Part shown: positions 45,304-58,191 of the stretch, piece by piece
Layout: every line of letters begins with the position of its first letter
Numbering within the stretch: the stretch's first letter is position 1
Origin: Megascapheus bottae
Lineage: Eukaryota > Chordata > Mammalia > Rodentia > Geomyidae
Assembly (NCBI GenBank): GCA_024803745.1
Contig: JANJXV010000004.1
Location: forward strand, 51,836,358 to 51,900,357
Reading direction: 5' to 3'
Length of the DNA stretch: 64,000 nt
Notes under the pieces: model-generated
What the model was told of the DNA's origin: nothing
The model's database searches: none
Seen by the model: only the letters and a program-made list of their open reading frames with translations
Program-made: the position numbers and the translations under genes

Positions 45304-45526
45304 CTAAAGTTTTAACAATGTTTACCTCTTGTCCCAGCATCTCAGGAAGAGGTGGGTCCCTACCATTTTTTTTTCTTAGTTTCAGGATTCATGTTGAAAG
45401 GATTAAGCTTAGACCCCAGAAAAACCAATATTATATAAGAAGGAATAGGAGTATTTACATGAAGCTGTTTAGCAGGGAAAAGATAAGCTCCTTGAGGAGC
45501 CAAATCTGAAGTATTAGAGATATGTT

Positions 45527-45570
<44 letters not shown>
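45527..45570. repeat. (GT)n microsatellite
   Basis: About 22 GT units, not adjoining a recognised SINE. The minus-strand 124-codon frame (45360-45734) includes a TH repeat from this tract. Confidence 0.97.
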
Positions 45571-45575
<5 letters not shown>

Positions 45576-48276
45576 AATAGTGGGGGGTGTGAGGTGGGAT
45601 TTGAAGAAGATATAAAGCTGAGTATAAAAGGCAGAGACTATATCTGAGGTATAACTTGGTGAATTTAAGGTCCTGAAGCATTCCTCTAGATCTGTGTGTC
45701 CCTGATGATTCAGTGTCTCCTCACCTAAGGACATTCACCAATTTGTTCAGTGACAAGCAAATAGTATTCCTCCAGTTAAGGTGATGACATTCTCACAATT
45801 GGTAACTGTGGTGTAAACATTAATAGAACTACAATAACACATTTACTTGAAATAATTTGTTGGATAAGTTTATTTAATATTTTAAGATATTGTCCCTTGG
45901 ACAATATCTGTCTATATTATTCCATTACTGGATACCATAACACATGGGAGAGGGGAGAAAAGGGGAAAAAAACACGTGCTTCCATTAATTTCAAATATAG
46001 TACTAGTGGAGTTATTCATGTAAAAGAACATTTGATGAAAAATAATTTACCTACTCCAAAGGATAGTGGCTGAATATGAATCTGATTGGCTATAAATGGC
46101 ATTTTTTTTAGCATTCTTGGACTTGATTTTCATGGATAGTGCTCCTTGCTCTAGGGAGTAAAATCTGACATGTTAACAGGTGATTAATCAAGATTTTAAT
46201 CAGTGAAATAGCCTGGCAGGTCTAATTCCTGGTGAGAAGTCAATAATAAACCCCAGTATCTCAGTCTATGTAGCGACTCTATTAACCACCGTGGTCAAAT
46301 TCCTATTTATTATGGTACTGAGACAGGGAAATATTGCACTGTCAGATGATTATTTTTAAGAGACAAAATAGCCTCACAGCACAACTGTGGAATATTTGTC
46401 TTCCCCTTGCATCACAAAACTCTACTATTAATCCCATAATAGAAGTACCCCTTCCTCCAGCTTTCATCAGCAAAATGTCAGACAATGAGAATTTAATTGG
46501 ACTGAAGTGACTATTTGACATTCAGAACTGAGCTATGTCATCAAGACTCCACAGGTAAGTGAGTGGTTGGTGAGGGATGGGTGAAAGGGAATGGACATTC
46601 TAATAAGGGGTCAGGGACTTCAGGAATTCTACTGTGTAATTACCTGTAGCAGGATGTGAGATGGTGTGTGGAAAATAAGAAAATTACAATTCTATCACTG
46701 AACAACATAGTCATTATACACAAAAAGTTACTATAAAACAAAGAGCTCTAGACAAAGATGTCCTACAATCTCTCAGGAATGGGCTCTTTAAAGGTTATCT
46801 TCAAACCACACTATGGAATGTTTTGCTTTTTCCTTTAAATCACATGCACATTATCTTGACAGACTGACCCACTGACTTATGGGTCTACCTAATCATGAAT
46901 TTTGTTCAAATAATTGTTCATAAAAGGACAAATATTTATTTTTACTATAATCAGTTGCATCAGACCATATTTTAGGAGGTTTTGCACATTTAACATCTTT
47001 TGCATAATCTATCATAATGCATGCAATCAGACTTAATTTGGTGTAACTATATGAATAAGGAATGATAACTTGAGATAAGAATTTTCCAATAAACTAGGAA
47101 AGAACTCATGTAAGAGTAAAACTTCACTACATTTGTTTTGGAATTGTATAGGCAAACACCTAGTATCTTCAAATATTTTTCTATGCAAATATATTTTGTC
47201 ATCCATGACATATATTTCATTAATTTGAAAAAAGTTGTACTTTACTAACATCAACAATTCAATTTAATAACCAAAGAATCAAATACACTGTTAAATGGAT
47301 TGTCTGGTTTATATTAATTAGTTTTTGATATTTATTTTAAACTTGGTTTCTCTAAAAGTGGAGGATTATTTTTTATTACAATTAGCATCGATAGTGATTA
47401 CATTTTGAAATAAGTGCTCATAAACCATAATTGAGAAAAGAATAAAAGTCCTGGAAAAATATTCTATATTTAATTAAAAGCATACTCATCTTCAGGGTTT
47501 CTATAGATTGATGTCTTCATGTAAAGGGATTCAACTTGGAATAGCATGGTTTTTGCACCTCTTTTTTACTTCTTCTATAAGAGGAAGTAGAAAGAATCTA
47601 ACAATATATGAGTCTTCAAGGATTAAAATCCTCCTTTCTATTTTATTTTCCTAGTATGGATAAAAGTTAAGATGTCAGAAGAACAGAAGATAATATTAAA
47701 GGAGGTTTTAGTAGAAATCAAGTTATGAAAGCAGGGAGAAGATGTGGTAGAAAAATACTAAATTAGAGATGGTCCTGTAGTGATCTTAGAAAATGACAGA
47801 CCCACTCATGAGGTGATTTCAGGAAAAGCTAATAAAGTGTTGATGGGCTGACGGATGTAGCCAGTAGTGTGTGGCAAGTCTGCAAAAGCAATATTTGAAG
47901 AAATATATAATTTGTATTTATGCAGGTACAGTTCAAGGTTATGTTTTCTGGACAAGAATAAAAGGTGCCAGTTATCTCAGAAAAAGAGAGGAAAATGATT
48001 CAAAAGTCATAGACGTATACATTCAAATAATCATCAATGGGTTTTTTTGAAGAACCTGGTCAAGCTGAGAAATATTTCTGCCAGATTAAAGCATTGGACT
48101 TTAGGTATTTGAAAGTTACATATGAAATTGATGGCCAAACTCCATAGTGTATGGAGATAGCTAAACTTGTACATCTATGTTCTTAGAGTTAGGTAGGTAG
48201 ATGGAGAGATACAGTTATCTATAGAGAAAAAAAGAAAGAAGAAAAGAAGAAAGAGAGAGTCTCTGAAAAATACAAA
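45571..48276. other. Unique sequence, possible conserved block and splice donor
   Basis: 2.7 kb without a recognised repeat. 46080-46560 is high-complexity with homeobox-type ATTA words. A strong donor-like CAG/GTAAGT lies at 46552-46560. Upstream of it, an acceptor-like cttcctccag gives an exon-sized segment that is closed in all three frames, so any exon would be non-coding. Confidence 0.4.
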
Positions 48277-48487
48277 TGGGTAGTAGTGGCTCATGTCTGT
48301 AATCCTAGATACTCAGAAGGCTTAGAATTGTGGATTGCGGTTCTAAGTCAAGACAGAGAAGTCCTCATGAGACACTTAACTCCAATTAAACACTCGAGAA
48401 GCAGAAGTAGAACTGTGGCTCAGAAACAGCGTTCCAGCTCTTAGTCCAAGCCCCATGACCACCATCACCACCCACCACCAACAAAAA
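48277..48487 (+). mobile_element. B1-Geo SINE
   Basis: B1-like (agtagtggctcatgtctgta, ctagatactcagaaggct), junction cttaactccaattaaacac, Geo (gcagaagtagaactgtggct, cttagtccaagccccatgac). The middle of Geo is deleted. Confidence 0.82.
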
Positions 48488-49380
48488 CACAAATGAAAGG
48501 AAGAATGACTACAGATTTCATGACTTGTCCTACATTTGCCTCAATGGTAAATTTTCTGTAGTTTCTTTTTTGGTTTTATATATCCTACACAAAATATAGA
48601 AGAAGCTAAACATCTAGGTAATTAAAAAATTAATGGGATACTTAATGTACATTGAGCTACCATTTAAGGCATTGATATTCTAAACAAGGAAGTGTATAGG
48701 AGAAAAGAAGCTATCAGAGGATTTTTTAAAAACTATTTTCATATAATCTCAGATTTTGAGTTGTAAGGTACAAGGACACAGCTCATGCATCTGGCAAGAG
48801 TCCTCTTGCTGCATTTCAACATGGCAGAAGACATCATATATCAAGGAAACACATTCAAGGTGGAAAAATATCAGACTAAATTCATACTATTATTAAAACC
48901 CACTTCCACCATAATGGAGTTAACTACATTCTAATAACCACTTATAGGTCCTGCTTTTTAATTCTCTGGAAAAGGCTATTAAGTTTTTTATTGGTTTACA
49001 TTAATTATTATAAGAGAAAAACTATTATATTTCCACCCATGTTTGCAGCATTAATCTACCTCCTCCTTTCCCTATGCCATAAATACCTACCCCCAAACCA
49101 TAAACCATTTCCAATATCAGCAGTTTCCTTTTTCCAATTTTAATACTTGAAATTAAGCCATTTAGATTTTCCAAAGGCTGCAAATTTTTTAACATTAATT
49201 TGGGAAGAAACTTTCAAAACACAGCAGAAGATGAATCTGGTAGCAGATACTCCTGTAAAACTGTGACAAATGGTGTGCATGTAATTCACATAGAGACAAT
49301 GGTCTAGTATCTCAAAATGCCTAATATATATGCAAAGAAAATAGAAGGATACATAGTTTTTGTATTCTGTTACTTTTTTG
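48488..49380. other. Unique sequence, no gene recognised
   Basis: No repeat recognised; the 83-codon minus-strand frame at 49140-49391 has no known motif. Confidence 0.5.
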
Positions 49381-49765
49381 TGTGCCAGCACTGGGGCTTG
49401 AACTCAGAGTTCTGTGCTTGCTCTGCCTTCTAGCTCATCGCTGACATTGTACTACTTTAGCCAAGCCTCCAGAACAGCATTCTGCTGATTCATTGGAGAT
49501 GGAGTCTCATGGACTTTTCTTTTCAGTCATGGGGCTTGAAGTCTGGGCCTGAGTTCTGTCCCTGAGCTTTTTGCTCATGCGTTCTACCACTTTGAGTTAC
49601 AGAGCCGCTTTCTATTTTTCTGGTGGTTAATTATAGGTAAGAGTCTCACAGACTGGGCTGGATTTAACTGTGATCCTCAGCTCTCAGCGTCCTGTGTAGC
49701 TAGGATCACAGGCATGAGCCATCAGTACCTGGCTTTTATGGACTTTTCTGACCAGACTGTTTAGA
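49381..49765 (-). mobile_element. B1-Geo SINE interrupted by a second SINE
   Basis: Outer antisense element: gccagcactggggcttgaac at the start, gattcattggagatggagtc, broken at atggacttttct (49509-49520), resuming at the second copy (49738-49749) and continuing gaccagactg. The outer element's B1 5' part is lost after about 49765. Confidence 0.85.
49521..49737 (-). mobile_element. B1-Geo SINE nested in the SINE at 49381, perfect 12-bp TSD
   Basis: Antisense inner element: cagtcatggggcttgaagtc, tgtccctgagctttttgctc, ggttaattataggtaagagt, cctgtgtagctaggatcaca, ggcatgagccatcagtacct. The TSD atggacttttct is exact on both sides. The insertion is in the same orientation as the host SINE. Confidence 0.93.
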
Positions 49766-49984
49766 TTTGTTGTTCTCTGGGTATCATTGTCCTGATGAGG
49801 AACACAATCATGAGATGCCAGCAGTTTGTCAATTTCTTGTTTGATGTTAACTACATCATCTCTTCCAAATGAAATCCTATAATCCATCGCCTATAGTCAC
49901 ATGACTCTTTTTATGATTAGGTCAACTCCTATGAGGAGCAAAAATGCTTCATTATAGTAAAAAATACACTTTCCATTCATTCTT

Positions 49985-50115
49985 TTTAATTTTATTGTCT
50001 GGATAATGTATAGAGGGGTTACAGTTACATTCATCACGTAGTAGGTATATTACTTCTGGCACAGTGATACCCCTTCTCTCCATTCACTCTGACTAGTAGG
50101 GGTATATTATGATAA
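49985..50115 (-). mobile_element. L1 3' UTR fragment (antisense)
   Basis: Matches the antisense of the end at 36490-36545: ttttattgtctggataatgt, atagaggggttacagttaca, then gataccccttctctcc. 5'-truncated, non-coding. Confidence 0.75.
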
Positions 50116-51144
50116 CTTTTATGAACTTATTTTTATTTCTTTAATCTCCTTATATATTACATCAATGAGAATATTTGTATTCATATTGGTGTAAAAGAAG
50201 AAGAAACAAAAGAGATTTTCTATCCAGACACTAATTCCTAACTCAAGGTATCAGCAAGGTCCTGATTTCAATATATAGCAGCATTGCATACCCTCATTTA
50301 ATATCTTTATGCGTATACCATGTCGAATATTATTTTGAAAACAATATATGGCACATTTTTCTATAACATCTTCAAAATGAGAAAATTGGTACATGTAGTA
50401 CAAATCAACATGTTATCTAGCATGTGTGATAAAAATGGCATTGAGTGATATATGCATATTATCTTAACATCCACCTCTGATTTGGCGATTACAAACAATG
50501 CTACTATTTGGAAAGGCGGAGAGAAGAGTAACAGAAACACAGATAGTATTTTTGCAACTTTCTGTAATTATAATTATTTTCCCCCAAAACTACAAAATAG
50601 CAATCACAAATACAAACAGCCATAAATTCTATAATTTTACTTACATAAATTTGTATAGAATAACATATATATGTATACATATATAAAGTATATATAAAGT
50701 ATCCTTATGTATAAATTTATATACATGTATGTATATATATATGTATATATTATGGTGATAGATGGTTGCATATCTTGATTAATTTTACTAGTCTTTAAAT
50801 TGTATACTTTCAATTGTATATTTTATAGCATTTTAATTATACATCAATAAAACTTTCCTAGTAATACTGAACAAAAAACATGATAGCACTGAATTTTCTT
50901 AACTGGTTTTAGAAAGTTCTGTTTAGAAATGTTAACATTTTCATGTGTGGCATTTGGTGGAGTAATGGGAGGGCATCACAGCTCATCTGAGCCTTGGGCC
51001 TCTGAGGTCTTCTTCCAAATCTGTGTGTACCTGCCAGGACAGAAATATTATATGGACACCTTGGCAAATGTATGAAATGACATTTTCATCCCTGTGTTTC
51101 TTCTTTCTTGGAGTTTGCAGTTGTTAAGAGCTATCTGTTTCTTT
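50116..51144. other. Unique sequence with AT tract
   Basis: 50660-50750 is a TATA/ATGTA-rich simple tract. 50940-51090 is less AT-rich but unassigned. No gene seen. Confidence 0.5.
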
Positions 51145-51355
51145 GCCAGGGTAGGTGGCGCATGTGGATAACCCTAGATACTTAGGAAGCTAGGTGGGTT
51201 GTAGTTTGAAGTCAGCCAGGGTAGGAAAGTCCATGAGACTCTTACCTCTAGATAACCAGAGAATAAACCAGATGTGCAGCTGTGGATCAAGTGGTAGAGC
51301 ATCAGGCTTTATTATAATATCCAACACACTGTTGAAGTCCCAGGATCAGCATTCC
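51145..51355 (+). mobile_element. B1-Geo SINE, diverged
   Basis: B1-like (gccagggtaggtggcgcatg, ccctagatacttaggaagct), gagactcttacctctagata, Geo (gcagctgtggatcaagtggt, agagcatcaggct, then gttgaagtcccagga). The Geo centre differs from other copies. Confidence 0.78.
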
Positions 51356-51454
51356 CATACATATAAAAAGAATTATGAAGGAGATATTTGTTCCTTAGTG
51401 TGACAAAAGAAGACATTGTCTATAAAATATACCATATATCCTTTACATTTTGTC

Positions 51455-51626
51455 TGTGGCTATATATTTTTTTAAATTTTCTTTACTTTTTTATTGTAAT
51501 TAGTAAAAGGGTTACATGATATTTGCCAGATAGAAGGTGCATTAATTCACATACATTGATACCCTTTCACATGTCTTGGTACCCATTACCCTCCCCCCCA
51601 CACCCCCCATGTGGCTATATACTTTT
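51455..51626 (-). mobile_element. 138-bp L1 3' end with TSD
   Basis: The insert (about 51472-51609) is only the last part of the 3' UTR: tttattgtaattagtaaaag to the C-rich tract at 51592-51609. The flanks start with the exact repeat tgtggctatata (51455-51466, 51610-51621). The 5' break lies at the G-rich tract of the L1 sense strand. Confidence 0.9.
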
Positions 51627-52580
51627 ACACACAGAAGAGGTTATTTTAAAAAAGCTGTCATTACAGAACGTGTTTAATCATTATCAAAAAATTATTTTGT
51701 CATTTTTAGAAAGCCATAAGGAAAAAGATAAATGTTCACACAAACAAAAGTCCTCTAGTCTTTATTATCAAAGTTGGTTCTTTCTGGCTAGTATCAAGTC
51801 TCCAGTGTTCAACACAAGAAAATAAGGCAAGTCACCCTTTCTGGACTTTGCTCCGCAGAGATTTCTTTCTGCCCAGATACAATTTATTTAAAAGTATAGC
51901 ATGCTAATACTTCTATTATTTATATGTTGTTCTACTTGTTTTTATGTTCCACTGAACTCCCTCATGGAGGAGGAAGATGGACTTGGTAGTGGACAGTTGT
52001 CTCCTGAAATCCTGGTTACCTGTGTGTGTCGGGGGGACTAACTCATGAAAGTTATTCAATATATGCTTGCATAATTAATTAGTGAAGTTGGAGAAGAGAT
52101 TTCACAGTGAAAGTATTTGGAGGATATTTGGATGTGAAAAGCTCTGTATAGATTTTTAATCTACAGCATATTATTCACAAAGCACAAAGTTAAAGTGAAT
52201 CTTTAGCAACTTAGATTAAACAGATTGGTCTTATTAACAGAAATAGTTATTTAAAATTTGTGAGTTTGGTAAAACATCAGAAACATAATTAGAATTAGAA
52301 AATAATAAAGCTAAAGGTAATCTTTATTTTAAAAATCAAGCAACAATCACACAAAACAATGCAGTAAAATGTCCACAATGGAAGTCCACTTTATACACTG
52401 AAGTAGAAAGTGTTAAATACAGCAACAATTCTGAAATAGCCTACAAATCTCGTGCATTAAGCTCTCCCCCCTCTTCCCTCCCTCCCCTCCTCTCTCTCAT
52501 AAATCAAAGTATGAACCAACCACATACTCCATTGCTACTATATTTCATATACCACATATATAGATTTAGAAGGAAGATGT
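51627..52580. other. Unique AT-rich sequence, no gene seen
   Basis: A C/T-rich stretch at 52463-52497. No repeat family or exon recognised. Confidence 0.5.
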
Positions 52581-52895
52581 TCTAGTCTGTTTAGTTTGTT
52601 AGAAGAAAGCACCACAGAGGTGTGACTTAAACAATAGACTTATTTTATAAACATTCTGGAGGATAAAAGGAAGACCCAGGTACTGTGTGACTTGCTTGAT
52701 AGTCGGACACTTTCTGGTTTTCAGTGGCCACATTCTTACTCTGTCCCTATGGCAGAGAGAACCAGAGAAATCTTTTAATTCTCACTACTGTTTTAAAGAT
52801 AAAGATCATTAGCATCACCTCACAAATACCACCACATTTGGAGGCTAGGGTTTCAACATTTGAATAAGGAAAAAGACACAGTTCATTCACTATTG
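52581..52895 (-). mobile_element. MLT1-like LTR (ERVL-MaLR)
   Basis: Antisense MLT1 order: tctgtttagtttgttagaag, caccacagaggtgtgactta, aacaatagacttattttata, cattctggagga, then ataccaccacatttggaggc, tagggtttcaacatttgaat. A solo LTR relic; no internal region is present. Confidence 0.75.
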
Positions 52896-53006
52896 GATGA
52901 AATTTTTTTTAAAGTAGCTAATTTTTGAGTTGGATATTTTTTTAAATATTTTCAAAAACTGAGAGCAATTTATGTTGTCTTACTTTTATTAAGATACAGT
53001 GATATA

Positions 53007-53235
53007 AACCAGGTACTGGTAATCCTATGATCCAGGTTTTCAAAATGTTGACATCCAAGATTCAAACAAACCTGGACAAATCAGAGAGAATCTAACTTCC
53101 TGTTTACTCCCCCCAAAATAAACATTGGGAGCAGATGTGCATTTTGAGTAGTAGAATGACAGCTGCCAGCCTTGAACCCAAAAAATAAATAAAAAATAAA
53201 TCCAAAGTTAATTTCAAACCCCAGTACTGTTGCAA
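53007..53235 (+). mobile_element. B1-Geo SINE, strongly diverged
   Basis: Weak B1-like start (accaggtactggtaatccta, aagattcaaacaaacctgg), then agcagatgtgcattttgagt, gccagccttgaaccc and a late caaaccccagtactg. An AAAT insertion sits in the Geo half. Confidence 0.55.
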
Positions 53236-53924
53236 AAAGTAAAATATATAGTGGTTCAGATATTAAATATATTTGCCAGTCTCAATGTATACACCTACTA
53301 ACAAAATGATTGTCATTCATACTTTAAAATCTTCTGGCTTCAATATTAAGTCTTTTGTTATTTTATTACTTTACAAAAGTAAGAAATAGATAAGTTATAC
53401 AAAAAGAAATAATGAGCTAATGGCCTAAATATTGGTATATGGGATCATTTCATCTTCTTCCAGAAGTTTCTTGTTTATTTTAAATCTAGGTTTATTTCAG
53501 CTCCTGTTTTTTTTCTCCATTGATATATTTTTTACCACAATAACTAGCTTTTGAGTTTAGTTATTCAAAAGTATAGTTCCCATGTAAGTCACCATCTACT
53601 AACTTTATTTCCTCTTCTGGCCAAACTCAGTATTCATTCTATGTTAAGAACTTTTGGTAAAACATACCACTTTTTTCTAAGCAATTATTAGAATTGCATT
53701 TCAGCGTAGATTTGAAAAAAAGAATTAAAAAGTTCTTTTAATCATCTGTATTATCACTCAAATCATTAATGGAGGGTGACTCTTCAACATATTTTGGCTC
53801 TGTGAATGTTCTTTGCAACTTCATTCATCTATGACCAGTGAATTTATAATCTGACCTACAGCTTCTGTCCGTAAATGATTATTACAGTTTCCCATTGCTG
53901 TCATATATATTCTCTAATTCACAC
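53236..53924. other. Unique AT-rich sequence, no gene seen
   Basis: No repeat or exon recognised. Confidence 0.5.
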
Positions 53925-54080
53925 CTCATAGCTAATGAGTTAACTAAGACAGATGTTATTACATTTAGATTTTACACATGAGAAGACAAGAGCTTTGTAG
54001 AAACCACATTGAACTCAGATATTCTGTTTCTCACAGAATCAAACATTCTGACTCATGCTCCATAACTCCCATTTTTCTGA
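53925..54080 (-). mobile_element. MIR-like element
   Basis: Antisense MIR order: gatgttattacatttagatt, ttacacatgagaagacaaga, ctcagatattctgtttct, actcatgctccataac. This resembles the antisense of the CTCATCTGTAAAATG core and its upstream part. Confidence 0.5.
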
Positions 54081-55309
54081 ATCTTTCTCTGTCTTATTTA
54101 TAATTAGTCCATTTTTTAAAAGAGTTAAGGGGACCTACAACTAATCATTTATTACTTAATTATGAATACCAAGTTTTGATGTTACTTCTGTTCACTATGA
54201 CTATGAAGGCAAATTTTTAACTTGAATGTTGCTTTCTTTAAGACTAGAGTACAGGTTACTTTAAATAGCAGCTGATTTCTTCCTTTTTAGTCAGTTCACT
54301 TTATGCCTAATAGGCAACATGATAATAAATGAAAAAGTCAGTTGCAATTTTGTGTCTTCTTTCACTAATTAATTCAACTTGGCCTTTTCTCTCCTCATTT
54401 TGAAATTTCTCACTAGAACCCAGATCTTCTGCTTAGATTATAATCTTCCAAGAATTTCCAGTCCTTCTGCATGTGGCAACATTTGCATGAGGTAACTGCT
54501 ACTTTTCATCATCACTTGTCATACAGTATAGTGCAGCATATTGTCTAAATACACAGCGCATCTAATTCTTAATGACTCAATTGCACTCAGTCTTTGCAAG
54601 AACCATCGTCCGTACTATTTCCTGGTGAGGACACTTACCAATTTCAGGAAGCTTGAGAATCAATTGATGAAGCAATAAGATACAGTTGAATCCTTAACAA
54701 ATTTGATCCTGTTAATGGTGGAAACAGAGTCAACACACAGGAGGAATCCAATGTGCCATTTGTGATATCAACACATGACCAGCTTTCAACAAACTTCCAT
54801 TGCAAATTCTGCAACCAAATTTGGTAAGTGGCATAGGAGATAAAACTGATGGAAGGGAATATGATGTTCACTTATAGTATTGGAAAGTATAAACAATATA
54901 TAAAATATGCATAGGTGATATAAATTTTACATAACAAATTATACATATATGTGTATATATGTATATCTATGTATGTTTGTGGGTATATATAGAGAGATAT
55001 ATTTATAGATATAAATATAGATATAGATATCATCAATTATCCACAAGACTCATGCCTGCTGAGATTAGAATTTATGTCAACACCAACATCATGGCGTATC
55101 AACAGTTTATGGTTCTACATTACTTCTTCCAGTTGTTTTTTTCATTAAATATGACTGGATTAGACTAAAATCTTGTATGACTATATTATTTAGAAAGTAA
55201 TTGTTTTGAAATATGTTAAGGAAGACTTTCTTTGAAATTTACTTCTTAAGTAATTATGTAAAAGGGTTGTGATTCAAGAAATAAAGTAATGAGTACGGTT
55301 GTATCTTGG
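54081..55309. other. Unique sequence with AT tract
   Basis: 54930-55033 is an ATAT/GATA-rich tract. No gene seen; the frames at 54644-54871 and 54959-55168 have no known motif. Confidence 0.5.
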
Positions 55310-56010
55310 ACCTTGTCACTTGTCCATCTTTCTCCCCTTCTTTCTCCATGCCATCCCTACCCTCAAGTTACGTAGTTCAGTTTTTATATAGTCTTCATTG
55401 ACGATATTATGTTTGCTCACTGGTCCTTTCTTTCTTCTTATGTCCCTTGTTATTGGACTATTTCACCTCAGACTTGTTTTTCACGTTCCAGATATTTGTT
55501 TTGTTGAGTTGTTCATTAGTTGGTCAAAAGAATTTCTCCATTGGTCTCCTCCTCTAATGACACTGTTCTTAAGTCAATTTGCATGTGCACATAGACATGT
55601 AACTCTGTTGTGTATGTTTGTATGTTAGATTTAGTTCCCGTCTCTGAATGAAAACATTTGTCTCAATGAGCTTAACTTACTTCGCTTATCAGATTGTTTT
55701 TAGATCCATCTATTTCCATACAAACGATATGCTATTATTTTCTTTCTGACAGATGAGTAAAGTTCACTAAATGTACATCTGTACCACATTTTCTTGATCA
55801 AAGCCACAATGGCTTTGATAGTGTGAAAATCAGCATAGATATACAAGTGTCATTACCATATTCTCACTTGTAATAGTCTGGGTAGAAGTCCAAAAATGAT
55901 ATAGCTAAATCATTGGTTAGATTTACTTTGACTTTTCTGAAGAATCTTTAAACTACCACCCAGAGTGGGTTCATTAGTTTATATTTATACCAATAGACAA
56001 ACAGGGTTTC
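55310..56010 (-). mobile_element. L1 3' UTR and ORF2 end (antisense)
   Basis: Pyrimidine-rich 3' UTR start (tttctccccttctttctcca), then antisense ORF2 3' sequence: gagcttaacttacttcgctt, gatccatctatttccataca, and at 55930-55985 tctgaagaatctttaaacta with accacccagagtgggttc, the antisense of the segment before the ORF2p C-terminal end. Decayed. Confidence 0.75.
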
Positions 56011-57954
56011 TTTTAAAATTCAATTTCCTAACAAAATATTCCTAAACAAAAAAAGAAAACACCCTTATTCCATTATGGATAAATCACTGTCACTGATTTC
56101 TTAAGTATTAATGGTATTGAAAAATTTTAACTAATGTACCAGAGTAAACTTGACATTAATATAACCCCTGTGAGGAACTGTAGTTTTAAATAAGATGTCA
56201 GCTAAAATACTGGCCCTTCTTTACGAATCTTTTTTAGTTTTACTGATTTAGAGCTGTTTTTTCTCTACCAATTTAATTACTAGATGAAGTATAAAATATA
56301 TTTCTAAGATAGTAGTTAGGTTGAAACATTGTTTTGTTTTCTATTGTTCTTTTCTGAGTTTCATAAGGAACAAAGTCTTCAGACTTATCCAGCATCAGAG
56401 CTTCATTCTTTCCTAACACTCCTCAGGTTTTCAAATTCCATTGAGGAATTCGCTGAAATGAAACCTGACATGAACCCAGTGGGTCTGTTGAAAACAGTTA
56501 AGTGAGAAAATGAATTGCTTCTGCACTTTATACAGTAAAATGATTCCCTAGCCTACTAAATAAAGAGACAATGTGTTAATAACCATTTCTCAGTTGGTAT
56601 TGCTGTTTTACATGGAGTTGAATTCTCTTTGAAATAGATGTGATTTGAGTAACTTTGTCATCCAGCAGTCTCGAGTTTTCAAATGTTTTATGATAGTAAA
56701 CATTCATACAAATTACCATTGGACTTTCTTTTGTTATCATATCTGATTATTCCTGGAAAGTAGTAGTATCTTCCTTCTGTTTATCATTTATTGACTCAGA
56801 CAAAGTTGAGTCTATTTGCTTGCTTTTTGCTATTCTGAAGTACATGCAATTCAAATTAAAAAAATACTGAGGTTACAGGAAGTTAAGTAGATAGGAGTGT
56901 TGCCTCCTTCTTATGGAAATTTCAATGGAAAACTACTCTGAGTTTTAAAAAAGCCAAAAAGTTTCTTGAGTAAATATATCTTTATTCATTTTTATATTAT
57001 TACCATAAAAATTGTTCTTAAGCAAAAAACAAAAAATTCAGAGATTCCTCTCAGGCACATAAATACACTTATCAATCAGATTTAAAATTATGCAAAAATG
57101 GCACAAATGGCTAATCAAAATATTTTCAAGCTTTCTTTTTTTAAATTTTTAAACATTATGGTTATTCTGGTAATATTGCATACATCACTGAAGGAAACAT
57201 GGAAAAAAACAACATGAAATCTAAAAAGACAACAAACAAAAACCACCAGACCCTGCTTCCCAAACACAGCACATGGTCATCTCCCACCAGACACAGATTA
57301 AGTTACATTTCTGTACACATAATACACAAATTGAATGTATAATTTCAACTTGGTGAGCATTAATAGAAGCTATTTATTACTGCTCTACTTACTAATGTTT
57401 AGAAACATTATGTAAATGGATGATAACATTAATCATATGAATTTTCCATAATTTATTTAAATATTCCATAATTAAAATAACTTTCCACATCTGGTTTCAC
57501 ATATAATAGTTGTGATGATAATCTCAATGCATATTATTTGGTCCAATTTTCTGTTATGCCACCAGAGTAAAACATAATATTATTCCCAAGACAAATAATA
57601 CAAAATTCCATTCTTTGTAATATATATTGTCAACTTACTTTTGTCAGACTTCTTTACAAAGGCTCTAAAATCATATACGTATTGAATCCTGCCAAATGTT
57701 TCATTATAGTATTTTAGTTCCAAAATGTTTTTGGCTTTGAATTTCTCCATCATTCTTTTACATTGCCATGGAATGACTCCAAGTATGAGGGATGTAATTT
57801 ACTACCATTAAAAATGTGATAAAAATATTGCACTACCAATTATCTATAAATAAATAATGATGCATTTGATCATTTTATACTGGCCATAAATACAGCACAC
57901 ATATATTAAAATACAGTCCAGACATGCATTCATTTGTAGGATAAATTTTTGATA
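56011..57954. other. Unique AT-rich sequence, no gene seen
   Basis: About 1.9 kb without a recognised repeat or coding signal. Confidence 0.5.
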
Positions 57955-58139
57955 TTTTTATTGTTTCATAAAGGCTATGTACAGAGTAGAGTGGCATAAG
58001 TCAGTGAGTGCATTTCTTTTCTATACATGTCACCCCTTCCCTCACTCTTTCCAAGTTTTTCCCTCCTGCCCTCACACACAAGTTACATACTTTATCTTCA
58101 ACAATATCTAGTGAGTACCATGGCTGCATTTGTTCGCCG

Positions 58140-58191
<52 letters not shown>

